Part shown: piece by piece, positions 8,989 through 17,740 of the stretch
Numbering within the stretch: position 1 is the first letter of the stretch
How the letters are laid out: each line of letters starts with the position of its first letter
Assembly: GCA_963663395.1 (NCBI GenBank)
Contig: OY760226.1
Coordinates: 2,046,001-2,110,000, forward strand
Reading direction: 5' to 3'
Length of the DNA: 64,000 nt
Source of the DNA: Azophilus sp963663395
GTDB taxonomy: Bacteria; Pseudomonadota; Gammaproteobacteria; Pseudomonadales; Azotimanducaceae
The notes under the pieces: generated by a model
The model's input: the letters and a program-made list of their open reading frames with translations, nothing else
Databases searched by the model: none
Told to the model about the DNA's origin: nothing
Position numbers and translations under genes: made by a program

Positions 8989-10263
8989 GTGGTGAAAAAA
9001 AGCAACAGAAAGCGCATGCAGTCGAAAGCGGCGATGTTGTGGCTGGCGGCAGTCTGGCTGCTGCTGGTGACGCAATCGGCTACCGCGCTGGAATTCGATG
9101 CCCGCATCAAGGCGTTCGGAACGGTTGCCGCCCTGCCGTCGCACGATGTGCAACGGATTCTGGACGAATCCCCCGCACTGGATGCGAACTTCGACCTGAG
9201 GCTCATGTTCCGGGAGAACGCGAGCCCTTTCGAATTCATCGTCGACCATTCCATCACCATGATGTCGGGCGATTCATTCGCCTTCCTCAGTGCGCCCGGA
9301 GCGACCCTCGACCAGACGCCGGCCGGGGATGGAGGCCGTGCATTCGATCTGAGCTGGGAAATCGAGGACGGGTCGCGGCACCGCAGTTGGCACCGATTTG
9401 ACCGGCTGGCGGTTCGTTACCGTCGGGGAAACTGGTCGGTGACCGCGGGCAGGCAGGCGGTGAGCTGGGGAAACGGTTTCGTGTTCCAGCCGATGGGGTT
9501 GTTCACCCCGTTCGCGCCGACAACCGTCGACCAGGAGTACAAGGCGGGGGACGACCTGCTGATGATCGAGCGCCTGTTCGCGGACGGCAGTGACGTCAAC
9601 CTGCTGGTAGTTGGACGCCAGGACGAATCCGGTGATCTCGACTGGGGTTCGTCGAGTGCCGCCATGAAGTGGCACGGTTTCATCGGCCAGGGAGAACTGG
9701 AGCTGGTCGCGGCGAAGCATTATCGCGACGAGGTTCTGGGAATCGGTGCGCGAATTCCCCTGGGCGGTGCGCTGGCGCGTACCGATATCGTCGCGACCCA
9801 TGTGCATGGGTCGGGATGGAAGCTGTCCGGAATCGTCAACGTCGATTACACCCTGCCTGTCTTTCAGGGAACTGCCCACGTGTTCGCGGAGTATTTTCAT
9901 AACGGCTTCGGAGTTCACGATTTGCCGGAAACACCCCTGACGCTGCCCGCGGACCTGCTCGCGCGGCTCGGGCGCGGTGAGGTTTTCAACCTGATGCGCG
10001 ATTACGCGGCCGTGGGAGCAAACGTGACCTGGGGCCTGCTCTGGTCCCAGTCCATTGCCCTGATCGGCAATCTGCAGGACGGCAGCGCGCTGTTGCAGAC
10101 CTCTGTGGTTTACGAACCGGGCGAGCGCCAGAGAGTTCAGGTGGGCTGGCTTGAACCGCTCGGCGGAGCGGGCGAGGAATTCGGAGGCGTACCGCTGGCC
10201 GGCGATGCCGTTACCAGGGGCGGCGCCAGTACTGTTTTTGCTCGCTGGGTCTTTTACTTCTGA
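8989..10263 (+). CDS. Predicted outer-membrane beta-barrel protein
   Basis: A protein of about 424 residues with a basic N-terminus, a hydrophobic signal core (MLWLAAVWLLLVTQSATA) and then alternating-strand sequence ending in an aromatic C-terminus (RWVFYF), typical of outer-membrane barrels. Conserved-looking segments include WSVTAGRQAVSWGNGFVFQP. GTG 8989 is chosen because the residues before it come from the palindrome; GTG 8992 or ATG 9016 are alternatives. I cannot assign a named family. Its position after the LolCDE-like operon suggests it is the outer-membrane client or partner of that system. Confidence 0.75.
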   Translation: MVKKSNRKRMQSKAAMLWLAAVWLLLVTQSATALEFDARIKAFGTVAALPSHDVQRILDESPALDANFDLRLMFRENASPFEFIVDHSITMMSGDSFAFLSAPGATLDQTPAGDGGRAFDLSWEIEDGSRHRSWHRFDRLAVRYRRGNWSVTAGRQAVSWGNGFVFQPMGLFTPFAPTTVDQEYKAGDDLLMIERLFADGSDVNLLVVGRQDESGDLDWGSSSAAMKWHGFIGQGELELVAAKHYRDEVLGIGARIPLGGALARTDIVATHVHGSGWKLSGIVNVDYTLPVFQGTAHVFAEYFHNGFGVHDLPETPLTLPADLLARLGRGEVFNLMRDYAAVGANVTWGLLWSQSIALIGNLQDGSALLQTSVVYEPGERQRVQVGWLEPLGGAGEEFGGVPLAGDAVTRGGASTVFARWVFYF

Positions 10264-10307
10264 CAAGCGGGGCTTGATCGCGACCCCAGCCTGTCCTGAT
10301 CATGAAT

Positions 10308-10336
10308 AGGTAAGGTAAGGTAAGGTAAGGTAAGGT
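10308..10336. repeat. AGGTA pentanucleotide microsatellite
   Basis: Five perfect AGGTA units and a partial sixth lie 45 bp after the stop of the outer-membrane gene. No coding frame covers them. Such tracts vary in length by slippage; here it is intergenic, so any effect would be on mRNA 3' ends. Confidence 0.9.
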
Positions 10337-10460
10337 CAGGCCCGGGCGCCGTGGTCATTGCCATTGGCGGGTGGTTACGGACAAGCTGCTCGGCTGACAA
10401 ATGGATGAACGCTTTCGTACGTCCTGTTTGCAGCGATGGTCCGAATTTCGCTATGCCTTC

Positions 10461-11243
10461 TCATGCGTCTTCCAACACGGGCACGGTGTAATTCAGAATC
10501 GATCGGCCGCCGTCCGGGTAAATCGTCTGTCCGGTGATATAGGAAGCGGCTTCACTTGCAAGAAAAACGGCGACAGCTGCCACCTCTCCCGGTTCTCCGA
10601 TACGTCCGATCGGAGTGCGTGCAAGGATGGCCCTGCGCTTCTCCTCATCGGTCATGACTGCTTTGAGCACGTCGGTCTGTATGGAACCCGGGCCGATGGC
10701 GTTGACCCGTATGTTGTGGGGAGCGAGGGCGATCGCCATCGCGCGGGTGAGCTGGTTGACCCCGCCCTTGCTGACCGTGTAAGCCAGTTGATTGGGTATT
10801 GCCAGCACTGCATTGACTGAAGACATGTTGATGATGCTTCCCGGCGTGCCCTGACGGATCATTTGCCTGGCGGCCGACTGCCCCAGGATGAAGTAAGCCT
10901 TCAGATTGACGTCGATTACCTTGTCAAAATCCGCCTCGTCGAGATCCAGAATGTCACCAGTGACAATAATGCCCGCGTTGTTGACCACTACGTCGATTTG
11001 CCCGAATTGAGAAACCGTCTCTTCGACGAGCGCACGGGTTTGATCGCTGTCGCCGAGGTCCGCGACAATCGAGGCCGCATTCGAGCCTGAGGTCTCGGAC
11101 AGCGCCCGTGCGGCATCGGCTACCGACTCCTTGATGTCGACGAGCATGACCCGGTAGCCCTCGCCGGCAAACGCTTCGGCGCAGGCCAGGCCGATTCCGC
11201 CGGCTGCTCCGGTAACCAGTACGACCCTTTCACCAGAATTCAT
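10461..11243 (-). CDS. SDR family NAD(P)-dependent oxidoreductase
   Basis: A 260-residue classical short-chain dehydrogenase. The cofactor motif TGAAGGIG is at residues 11-18, an acidic residue follows beta2 (LVDIKE, pointing to NAD preference), then NNAG, the catalytic Ser in NMSSVN and the YTVSK pair. The C-terminal LASEAASYITGQTIYPDGG is typical of the FabG/glucose-dehydrogenase-like group. ATG 11243 gives the standard N-terminus; the frame upstream of it is not family-like. Substrate cannot be told from sequence. Confidence 0.9.
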   Translation of the reverse strand: MNSGERVVLVTGAAGGIGLACAEAFAGEGYRVMLVDIKESVADAARALSETSGSNAASIVADLGDSDQTRALVEETVSQFGQIDVVVNNAGIIVTGDILDLDEADFDKVIDVNLKAYFILGQSAARQMIRQGTPGSIINMSSVNAVLAIPNQLAYTVSKGGVNQLTRAMAIALAPHNIRVNAIGPGSIQTDVLKAVMTDEEKRRAILARTPIGRIGEPGEVAAVAVFLASEAASYITGQTIYPDGGRSILNYTVPVLEDA

Positions 11244-11530
11244 GCACGGAGTCCTTATTTCCGTATGTTTCCCAAGACGGGATTCTACGCTGCCCGTTGC
11301 TCTCGGACAGTCAGTGCACCGCTTCTTCCACCATGGACGCGCGTGCCGCCGCGCGCGCATGGCAAAACACAGTACCCCGCCGATGCGCTATGCACGTGAA
11401 TCGCCTCGGAAGCCGGTACGCGGTGCGCCGGCAGGGGTCATGTCGTTTGCTCGAAGATGCTGTAGTCGATGCGGTCAGGTATACGTCAGGCGTCCGTTAC
11501 CACACGACCGCCTGCGGACGCCTCGTTCCC

Positions 11531-12082
11531 TTATCCTTCGGTCATGCCCGGATCCTGGACCCGCGGCACCTCCAGACCATCGAGGTGTGTCACCAGGTCT
11601 GCTCCAGCAGTGCGCGGGTCGACTTCCCGGTCGATCCGCACAATCGTCCCGGCCGGGTCGATGAAGTAGGTCCAGCGATTTGCATAGCCGTGCTCGGAAA
11701 GGACGCCGTAAGCCTCGGATACCGTGCGGTCGGCATCGGCCAGTACCGGGAAATTGGCCCGGTTCTGTTCGGCGAATGCTGTATTGGTCTCCAGTGAGTC
11801 GACGCTTACCATGAAATAGGCGACGTCGAAGCCCTCGATCTCCACGGCGCTGTCACGCAGCGCCTTGCACTGCATGGTTCAGCCACCGGTAAACGCTTTG
11901 GGAAAGAAGGCCATTACAACGTGGCGGCCTCGGTAGTCGGCCAGTACATGCGTTTGTCCGTCACTGCCGGCCAGAGTGAATGCCGGTGCGACTTCCCCAA
12001 CTTCCGCCGAGAAGACAGCGGACGAAAGTACTGAGCCGACGATTAGCGCTATCCATCTGGAGAGTGGAAATGCTGATCTCAT
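11531..12082 (-). CDS. Peroxiredoxin with in-frame TGA at catalytic site (candidate selenoprotein)
   Basis: An exported AhpC/TSA-type peroxiredoxin of 183 residues if the TGA at 11879-11881 is read through. The N-terminal half has a signal peptide, the strand VAPAFTLAGSDG and VVMAFFPKAFTGG. The TGA follows directly, exactly where the peroxidatic cysteine of the family sits, and the frame resumes with TMQCKALRDS and runs to a normal end (TYFIDPAGTIVRID). Residue 72 is a Cys that could be the resolving partner. ATG 12082 has a strong AGGGGG ribosome site. A stem-loop suitable as a bacterial SECIS lies just downstream of the TGA. The alternative is a nonsense-mutated pseudogene, but both halves look well conserved. 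Confidence 0.8.
11846..11864 (-). promoter_or_regulatory. Candidate bSECIS stem-loop of the peroxiredoxin
   Basis: On the coding strand, 14 nt after the TGA, GGCGCTG pairs perfectly with CAGCGCC around a five-base loop CGTGA. The loop has G as its second base and lies about 21 nt after the UGA. From memory, the bacterial SECIS consensus asks for a small apical loop with an early G roughly 16-37 nt downstream of the UGA, which this meets. Confidence 0.6.
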
Positions 12083-12199
12083 TGGCAAACCCCCTGCTTG
12101 TCGAAGACGGCAGATTTCTGCCTGCCCGGATGCCGAAATTCGGTGCGCAATATGACAGACTCTTTCCCTGGCGTGAATAGGAGGGCGGGCGTTACGCAA

Positions 12200-13585
12200 A
12201 TGCAACGGCTGATTGTCTGTTTGTTCGTCTTGTTCCTCGCCTCGACCGCGAGTGCCGGCCGTGCCCAGGAAATGCCGGAGCCTGGAGGCACGAAAGCCAT
12301 CTCGGGCGCCACGCTGATCGATGGCACGACTCGCCCCCCGCTCCGGGACGCGGTGATCGTCATTGCCGGCAGCCGCATCGACCATGTTGGATCAGCTCAA
12401 GATACCGACATCCCGATGGGCGCCGAGATCATCGACGCGTCGGGCAAGTTTGTCATTCCGGGTCTTTCCGATATGCACAACCACCTGGCGCGGGGGAGTT
12501 TCGGTTTTGAAGAAGGCACGCCGGACTACCGACAGCATCTGGCCGAATTGCTCGGCTGGGGCGTTACGCTCGTTTTCTCGCCAGGCATCAACGATCTGGA
12601 TGCCTTTGCCGAAATCAAGCGCCTTTCTGCCAAATCAGCCGCACCCTATCCGCATTTCTTCGGTGTCGGCAGGCAGTTCAGCGCTGCGGGCGGGCACGTG
12701 GTCGGCGGCTACGAGCCGGAAACACCGGATCTCGCAAGGGCTTCCGTTCGCGAGCTCGCGGCGGCCGGGGTCGACGCAATCAAGCTGGTTTACAGCCCGG
12801 TCACCTATGCCATCAAGGCCGGGCTATCCGTACTCGAGCCGACGGTAATGAGTGCAGTTATCGATGAGGCCCATCGTCACGGGTTGAAGGCTCATGTACA
12901 CGCGCCGATTCTGAGTTACGCCAAAGAGGCACTGCGGGCGGGGGCCGACAGTCTGGTTCACGGCATCATTTCCGGCCCGGTTGACGACGAGTTCATTGCG
13001 TTGATGAAGAAAAACCAGGCCGTCTACATGACCACGCACTCGATCTTCGAAGCCGCCGGCGATATTGCGGACTGGGCCAGGCGCGGCGCTGCATTTGACC
13101 GGCGTGGCCTGGTACCGCGAACGGAATTCGAGAGGGGCATGAGTCCGGCGTTCGTCCGGGAGTGGGAGTCTCTCTGGGACAACCATTCCTACATGAAAGA
13201 GCGGCTGCCGGTGCTGCGGGCGAATACGAAGAAGGTCTTCGAGGCGGGCCTGCTTGTGGTTTCCGGGTCCGACACGGGCAATGCCGGTGCGGGCCTGCTG
13301 AACGGCTTGACGGCTCAGCTTGAATTGCAGTTGCTGGTTGAATCCGGCTTGTCGCCGCAGCAGGTATTAGGAATCGCGACAATCAATGCAGCGCAGATGG
13401 CGGGACGGGAGCACGATCTCGGGTCGGTTGAGCCCGGCAAGCTCGCGGACCTGGTAATCCTGGATGGGGACCCGCTGGCGGATATTGGCAACGTCCATCG
13501 AATCTTCCGTGTCGTTAAAGGCGGTGTGGTGTACCGCCAAACCGATTTGCTGCATCCCGCGGGTCGCGCCCGGTCCCTCCCGTAA
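12200..13585 (+). CDS. Exported amidohydrolase family protein
   Basis: A 461-residue metal-dependent hydrolase with a signal peptide (LIVCLFVLFLASTASAG). Metal-site motifs of the amidohydrolase superfamily are visible: DMHNHL (HxH), a His in KAHVHAPI, a further His in SLVHGI and the Asp in VSGSDTGNAG. The C-terminal cap GSVEPGKLADLVILDGDPLADI is typical of imidazolonepropionase/dipeptidase-like members. ATG 12200 is preceded by AGGAGG and starts directly at the signal peptide. It is divergent from the peroxiredoxin, with 117 bp between them. The substrate is unknown. Confidence 0.85.
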   Translation: MQRLIVCLFVLFLASTASAGRAQEMPEPGGTKAISGATLIDGTTRPPLRDAVIVIAGSRIDHVGSAQDTDIPMGAEIIDASGKFVIPGLSDMHNHLARGSFGFEEGTPDYRQHLAELLGWGVTLVFSPGINDLDAFAEIKRLSAKSAAPYPHFFGVGRQFSAAGGHVVGGYEPETPDLARASVRELAAAGVDAIKLVYSPVTYAIKAGLSVLEPTVMSAVIDEAHRHGLKAHVHAPILSYAKEALRAGADSLVHGIISGPVDDEFIALMKKNQAVYMTTHSIFEAAGDIADWARRGAAFDRRGLVPRTEFERGMSPAFVREWESLWDNHSYMKERLPVLRANTKKVFEAGLLVVSGSDTGNAGAGLLNGLTAQLELQLLVESGLSPQQVLGIATINAAQMAGREHDLGSVEPGKLADLVILDGDPLADIGNVHRIFRVVKGGVVYRQTDLLHPAGRARSLP

Positions 13586-13819
13586 ACCGCGACCCGCCCT
13601 CAATCCTGGAACGGATCTCGTACGCCTCGCGCCAGCCGTTCGAACCGTGCACCGAATAATCGGCCCGGCACGGCAACTTCCCGATGGGCTTCACCCGGAT
13701 GGGTAACCTCGTACAGGTGGTGCATCCGGATTCTCAATAGCATTGAGTAAGTTGTCCGACATCCGTCGGCGTCCCCGGCCCATAAGGTCGTGTACCTGAC
13801 CGATCCCGGAGTCACTGAC

Positions 13820-14659
13820 GTGTGCCGATTCATCAGATTCATTGCTGCCGCCGTTATTGGCTGTTGGGCTGGCCTGGCCGCTTCGAAAGCGCCCCCGGTG
13901 GCGCTGGCCAACGTCTACGAAGAGGGCGTTGACCTATCGGCGTACTGGGTGAGCGAAAAGCTCGACGGCGTTCGCGCGCTGTGGGACGGCGAAGCGCTTT
14001 ACTCCCGCCGGGGCAACCGCTTTACCGTGCCCGCCTGGTTTCTGCGCGGATTCCCGGCGACACCGCTCGACGGCGAGTTGTGGATAGATCGTGGCGCCTT
14101 CGAAGTGTTGTCCGGCACCGTACGGCGCGAGGTGCCCGATATCCGGGCCTGGCGCAGGGTTCGCTACATGGTGTTCGATCTGCCGGATCATCCCGGATCC
14201 TTCGATGAGCGTCTGTATCGTTTGCAGGAGATGGTTGAAGGCATGGACGCGCCGTACCTGGAGTTGATTGTCCAGTATCGCGTGCCGAGCCATGAGGAGT
14301 TGATGGCGGAACTGGAGCGTATCGTAGCCCGGGGCGGTGAAGGGCTTATGCTGCGTCGGGCCGATTCCCGGCACCGGGCCGGACGAACGGATGACCTGCT
14401 GAAACTGAAGCCATACCAGGACGCCGAAGCAGTGGTCATTGCGCACTTGCCCGGCACGGGCAAGTTTCAGGGGATGCTCGGATCGCTTCTCATCGAAACG
14501 CCCGCGGGCCGCCGCTTCAAATTAGGAACCGGCTTTACCGATGCCGAACGCCGGCATCCGCCGGAATTGGGGTCAATGGTTACCTATCGCTACCGGGGAC
14601 GAACGGCGAACGGGACTCCACGATTTGCCAGCTTTGTAAGAGTTCGGAAAGAGATCTGA
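13820..14659 (+). CDS. ligE: ATP-dependent DNA ligase, LigE-type (periplasmic)
   Basis: About 279 residues with a signal-like N-terminus (FIRFIAAAVIGCWAGLAA) and the nucleotidyltransferase fold of ATP-dependent DNA ligases. Visible are motif I EKLDGVRA with the adenylated Lys, motif III DGELW, motif IV GGEGLMLR, motif V LLKLKP, and a C-terminal OB-like part with GTGKFQGMLGSLL. There is no zinc finger or BRCT domain. This minimal exported form is the LigE group of gammaproteobacteria, linked in the literature to nick sealing in extracellular or incoming DNA. GTG 13820 is chosen because GGAG lies 8 nt before it; GTG 13790 is in frame but poorer. Confidence 0.88.
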   Translation: MCRFIRFIAAAVIGCWAGLAASKAPPVALANVYEEGVDLSAYWVSEKLDGVRALWDGEALYSRRGNRFTVPAWFLRGFPATPLDGELWIDRGAFEVLSGTVRREVPDIRAWRRVRYMVFDLPDHPGSFDERLYRLQEMVEGMDAPYLELIVQYRVPSHEELMAELERIVARGGEGLMLRRADSRHRAGRTDDLLKLKPYQDAEAVVIAHLPGTGKFQGMLGSLLIETPAGRRFKLGTGFTDAERRHPPELGSMVTYRYRGRTANGTPRFASFVRVRKEI

Positions 14660-14815
14660 TTGTTCCGCCCTGCCGGTGGATTGAACGAGCAGAACTGATG
14701 GAGCGGAGGAACAGGCTGGGCAGCTCCGAAGACTGATTCACGGACACGTTCAGGTTGCACACTGCCGAGATCAGTAGTAATTTCTGATAATTCAGAATTT
14801 CTGATATTGCAGCTA

Positions 14816-15046
14816 ATGGAACTCTCCAAGATTACTGCGCGAGGACAGACCACGATCCCCAAGCGCATCCGCGAGGCTGCCAATTTGCGCGAGGGGGACG
14901 TGCTTGTATTTGAAATCGAGGGTGACCATCTGGCGGTACGCAAGGTCGGGCCTCGCGTAAGTGGGGATGAATACCTTCTCGGTCTGTCGCAGGCGCTGGG
15001 GGAATGGGCTTCGCCCGAGGACGAAGAGGCCTGGCGTGAACTGTGA
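14816..15046 (+). CDS. AbrB/SpoVT-type antitoxin
   Basis: A 76-residue protein with the swapped-hairpin AbrB fold: MELSKITARGQTTIPKRIREA followed by LREGDVLVFEIEGDHLAVRKV. The C-terminal acidic tail would neutralise the toxin. ATG 14816 begins at the fold; ATG 14807 is a possible alternative. The toxin start overlaps its end, the usual order of an autoregulated toxin-antitoxin pair. Confidence 0.88.
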   Translation: MELSKITARGQTTIPKRIREAANLREGDVLVFEIEGDHLAVRKVGPRVSGDEYLLGLSQALGEWASPEDEEAWREL

Positions 15047-15401
15047 GGCGCTCGATGTAGTGGTTGTCCCGTTTCCCTTCGCGGATCGGCTGGCCGCCAG
15101 GCGGCGGCCAGCGCTGGTGGTCTCATCAGGGGAATTCAACGGTTCTCATGAACAGACGATCCTGGCGATGATCACTTCGGCTCGAAGCGATTGGCGTAGC
15201 GACGTGGCCATTCAGCGTTGGCAGGAAGCAGGCCTCAATGTTCCCTGCAAAGTACGTCTCAAACTGTTCACGCTCGACAATACTCTGATTCTGCGCAAGG
15301 CAGGCAGGCTTGCGAATGCGGATGGGGAAGCTGTCGGGAGAGCGTTGTCTCGGTGCCTGGTGATGGACGGCCCCGGCGACCCTTCAACGCACTTGCGTTA
15401 G
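15036..15401 (+). CDS. PemK/MazF-family toxin
   Basis: 121 residues, starting at a GTG inside the antitoxin end. It has the PemK/MazF beta-barrel pattern: DVVVVPFPFAD near the N-terminus, RRRPALVVSS, a central AMITSARS strand and PCKVRLKLFTLDN. The family cleaves mRNA or is a ribosome-independent endoribonuclease. The pair is compact and forms an addiction-type module. Confidence 0.85.
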   Translation: MNCEALDVVVVPFPFADRLAARRRPALVVSSGEFNGSHEQTILAMITSARSDWRSDVAIQRWQEAGLNVPCKVRLKLFTLDNTLILRKAGRLANADGEAVGRALSRCLVMDGPGDPSTHLR

Positions 15402-15445
15402 TCATGCGAGCCTCGGCTATGTGATTTGGGCAGGGGGAGGACGCG

Positions 15446-15922
15446 TTACCTGCCCCTGTCCGAACGGGGCGCCAGCCTGAGAGTCACCCGCTGTGCATCG
15501 CTGCCCACCGCCCGGGCGCGATCCGCGTCCAGATCGTAAGCGATGTTCTGCGCGGTGATGGTGTCTTCGCCCCGGTTCAGAATGCCACCACCGGCGGCGC
15601 GTACGACGGATTCGTCGAAGTCGTAATCGAGGGCCTCCCCGGTAAGCGAGACCGGCGTTCCGTTTTCGGCATCGGTCAACCTGGCGGGTTCGCCACTGGC
15701 GCGCATCGCCATGATTTCGTTGTCGTCATTGAGACGCACCACCAGTTCGCGGCCGGCAATGCTCCGGCTGCCCTGGGTGGCCACGACGTTGCCTGTATAC
15801 GTCGTCGTCCGTTCCTCGAGCAGCATTTCGAACTGGTCCGCCTGAATCTCGATGGGTTGCGCGGATGACGCATCGGCGAACGCGATCATGAGTAGTGACG
15901 CGAACATGGCGCCGCCCGTCAA
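15446..15922 (-). CDS. LptA/OstA-like periplasmic protein
   Basis: About 158 residues with a signal sequence (FASLLMIAFADASSAQ) and the OstA beta-jellyroll pattern: IEIQADQFEMLLEERTTTYTGNVVATQGSRSIAGRELVV (seen across residues 23-62) and later IAYDLDADRARAVG. LptA bridges the inner and outer membrane for lipopolysaccharide. It is not next to lptB or lptC, so it may be a LptA-like paralogue. The start is TTG 15922, overlapping the SDR stop, or ATG 15907. Confidence 0.75.
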   Translation of the reverse strand: MTGGAMFASLLMIAFADASSAQPIEIQADQFEMLLEERTTTYTGNVVATQGSRSIAGRELVVRLNDDNEIMAMRASGEPARLTDAENGTPVSLTGEALDYDFDESVVRAAGGGILNRGEDTITAQNIAYDLDADRARAVGSDAQRVTLRLAPRSDRGR

Positions 15923-16833
15923 AGCACGCTGGCGCCGCCGGACTCTTCCGCGACCGCGACATTGGCCCGGCGCGCTGCCACGAGTTCGGGGCCGAGCCGG
16001 TCGAGTTCATCGAGCGTCCAGAGACCGTCGGACTTGTCAAACCGCTTGATGACCGCCGGCTGCTGCATGATGGCCACGCTGCCGCCGCCGGTGTGAAAGA
16101 TCTCGCCGGTGATACCTGCCGCCTCCTCGCCGCAGAGCCACACGACCATGGGCGCCACGTGTTGAGGCCCGCCCTGTTCGAGCTCCGAATCCGCCACGTT
16201 TTCGCCGCGGTTCTCCCTGAGCGGGATGGTCATGCGTGTGAGCGCGCCGGGCGAGATGGTATTCACCGTGCAGCCGTACTTGGCCATTTCCAGGGCAAGA
16301 ACCCGCGAAAACCCGGCGATGCCGGCCTTGGCGGCGCCATAGTTGGTTTGCCCGAAGTTGCCGAGCAGCCCGGATACGCTGGAGAAGTTGACGATGCGGC
16401 AGCCGGTGCGCCCGGTCTCGCGGATATACCTGGCGAACGGCCGCGAGCAGCAGTAGTGGCCCTTGAGGTGTACGGCGATCACCGCATCCCAATCCGCCTC
16501 TGGCATGTTGAAGATCGACTTGTCGCGGAGAATGCCGGCGTTGTTGACCAGGATGTCCATGCCGCCGAAGGCGTCTTGTGCGGTTTGCAGCAGGCTCTCG
16601 CCGCCGGCCACATCGGCGACCGATTCGGTGTTGGCGACCGCCCTGCCGCCCAGCGCTTCGATTTCCGCCGCCACCTGGTCGGCGATCCGCCCGCCGCCGG
16701 TGCCGTCGGCGGCACCGCCGAGGTCGTTGACGACGATGCTCGCGCCTTCCCGCGCCATCATGAGCGCGATCTCCCGGCCAATGCCCCGGCCTGCGCCCGT
16801 CACTGCCGCCACCTTGTCGTCCAGTCGTCCCAT
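15919..16833 (-). CDS. SDR oxidoreductase, 3-hydroxyacyl-CoA dehydrogenase (HSD17B4)-like
   Basis: 304 residues, longer than most SDRs. It has TGAGRGIG at 13-20, VVNDLGG after beta2, NNAG, SSVSG and the YGAAK pair. The VNDLGGAADGTGGG insert and the C-terminal extension after GEIFHTGGGSVAI are typical of the bacterial relatives of the peroxisomal multifunctional enzyme dehydrogenase domain, which act on (3R)-hydroxyacyl-CoA. That assignment is by sequence feel, not by search. It overlaps the OstA-like gene. Confidence 0.88.
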   Translation of the reverse strand: MGRLDDKVAAVTGAGRGIGREIALMMAREGASIVVNDLGGAADGTGGGRIADQVAAEIEALGGRAVANTESVADVAGGESLLQTAQDAFGGMDILVNNAGILRDKSIFNMPEADWDAVIAVHLKGHYCCSRPFARYIRETGRTGCRIVNFSSVSGLLGNFGQTNYGAAKAGIAGFSRVLALEMAKYGCTVNTISPGALTRMTIPLRENRGENVADSELEQGGPQHVAPMVVWLCGEEAAGITGEIFHTGGGSVAIMQQPAVIKRFDKSDGLWTLDELDRLGPELVAARRANVAVAEESGGASVL

Positions 16834-16953
16834 TGCCGTGCCCGCTCACGTGAAACCGCGCATAGTTTAGCGTTGTCGGAGAGAAGAGTATTGCTGGCCA
16901 CAATCACAGTATGATCGGAGCAATCGATTGAGCGGAACAGGAAACCCGGCCCG

Positions 16954-17670
16954 ATGAAGGCAGACATCTCGGCGGAGAGCGCGGTAGCAACGAGGAGGGC
17001 GGGCGATGGTTCCGTCGAGTTGATCGAGAAGGTATTCGCCGGCGGGGTGGACCATGCGGCGGTGCTGCTGCGCCACTCTGCGCGCGAGTACAACCGTGAC
17101 ATCCACGACCTGCTGAACCCGCTGACCGACGAAGGGCGGGAGCTGTGCGAACGGTTCGGCGCCGGGCTCGACAAGTCACTGACGCTGCGCGGCTACGCCA
17201 GCCCCGCGGAACGCTGCGCGGAGACGGCAGAGTTGATCATGGACGCCCATCGTGCACAGGGTGGCGCCGCCACCCGCTGCCGGCCCGTGGAAGGGCTCGG
17301 CGTTTTCTACGCCCTCGACCAGATGAAGATGTGGCAGGCGATGCAGCAGGCCGGCGGCATGGTCGGCTATCTGCGGGCCTGGTTCGAGGGCGCGGCGCCG
17401 GCTGACGCGATGGTGCCGGCGGACCTGGCGGCGAGGCTGGTACTCCGTGTGATGATGGGAAAGCTCGAAAAACCGGTCGCGAAACCCCAACTGGATATCC
17501 TGATCACCCACGACATCACCTTGCACCTACTGCGCAACCGGCTGCTCGGCGAGTCTGTCGAGGGCCCGGAAGTCGAGTACCTGGATGCACTGGTAGCCTT
17601 CCGGCGCGATGGCGCCTGGTGGCTGCGCAGCCGGCACGGCCCGGCGCGACAGGTCAGCCCGGACATTTGA
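16954..17670 (+). CDS. Histidine phosphatase superfamily protein
   Basis: 238 residues. The catalytic motif appears as LLRHSAREY (RHG replaced by RHS) near residue 38, and the second His pair as LITHDITLH near 190. The spacing fits acid-phosphatase-like branch members, in which HD replaces HAE. No signal peptide. It is divergent from the SDR, with about 120 bp between them. Substrate unknown. Confidence 0.8.
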   Translation: MKADISAESAVATRRAGDGSVELIEKVFAGGVDHAAVLLRHSAREYNRDIHDLLNPLTDEGRELCERFGAGLDKSLTLRGYASPAERCAETAELIMDAHRAQGGAATRCRPVEGLGVFYALDQMKMWQAMQQAGGMVGYLRAWFEGAAPADAMVPADLAARLVLRVMMGKLEKPVAKPQLDILITHDITLHLLRNRLLGESVEGPEVEYLDALVAFRRDGAWWLRSRHGPARQVSPDI

Positions 17671-17740
17671 GCGTCGCCGCCGGTCGGGCGCAGGCCGGGC
17701 GGAAGCGCGGATTCAGCGTGAGGCGGCGCCCGCAACGACG

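Noticed and set aside
10308..10336. Possible CRISPR or regulatory iteron
   Set aside because: The 5-bp unit without spacers is a microsatellite; units are far too short for a CRISPR repeat and there is no replication gene nearby.
11297..11797. Plus-strand 166-codon frame over the peroxiredoxin
   Set aside because: Antisense to the conserved C-terminal half of the peroxiredoxin; no motif.
13600..13911. Minus-strand 103-codon frame before the DNA ligase
   Set aside because: It overlaps the ligase start and signal peptide and shows no domain.
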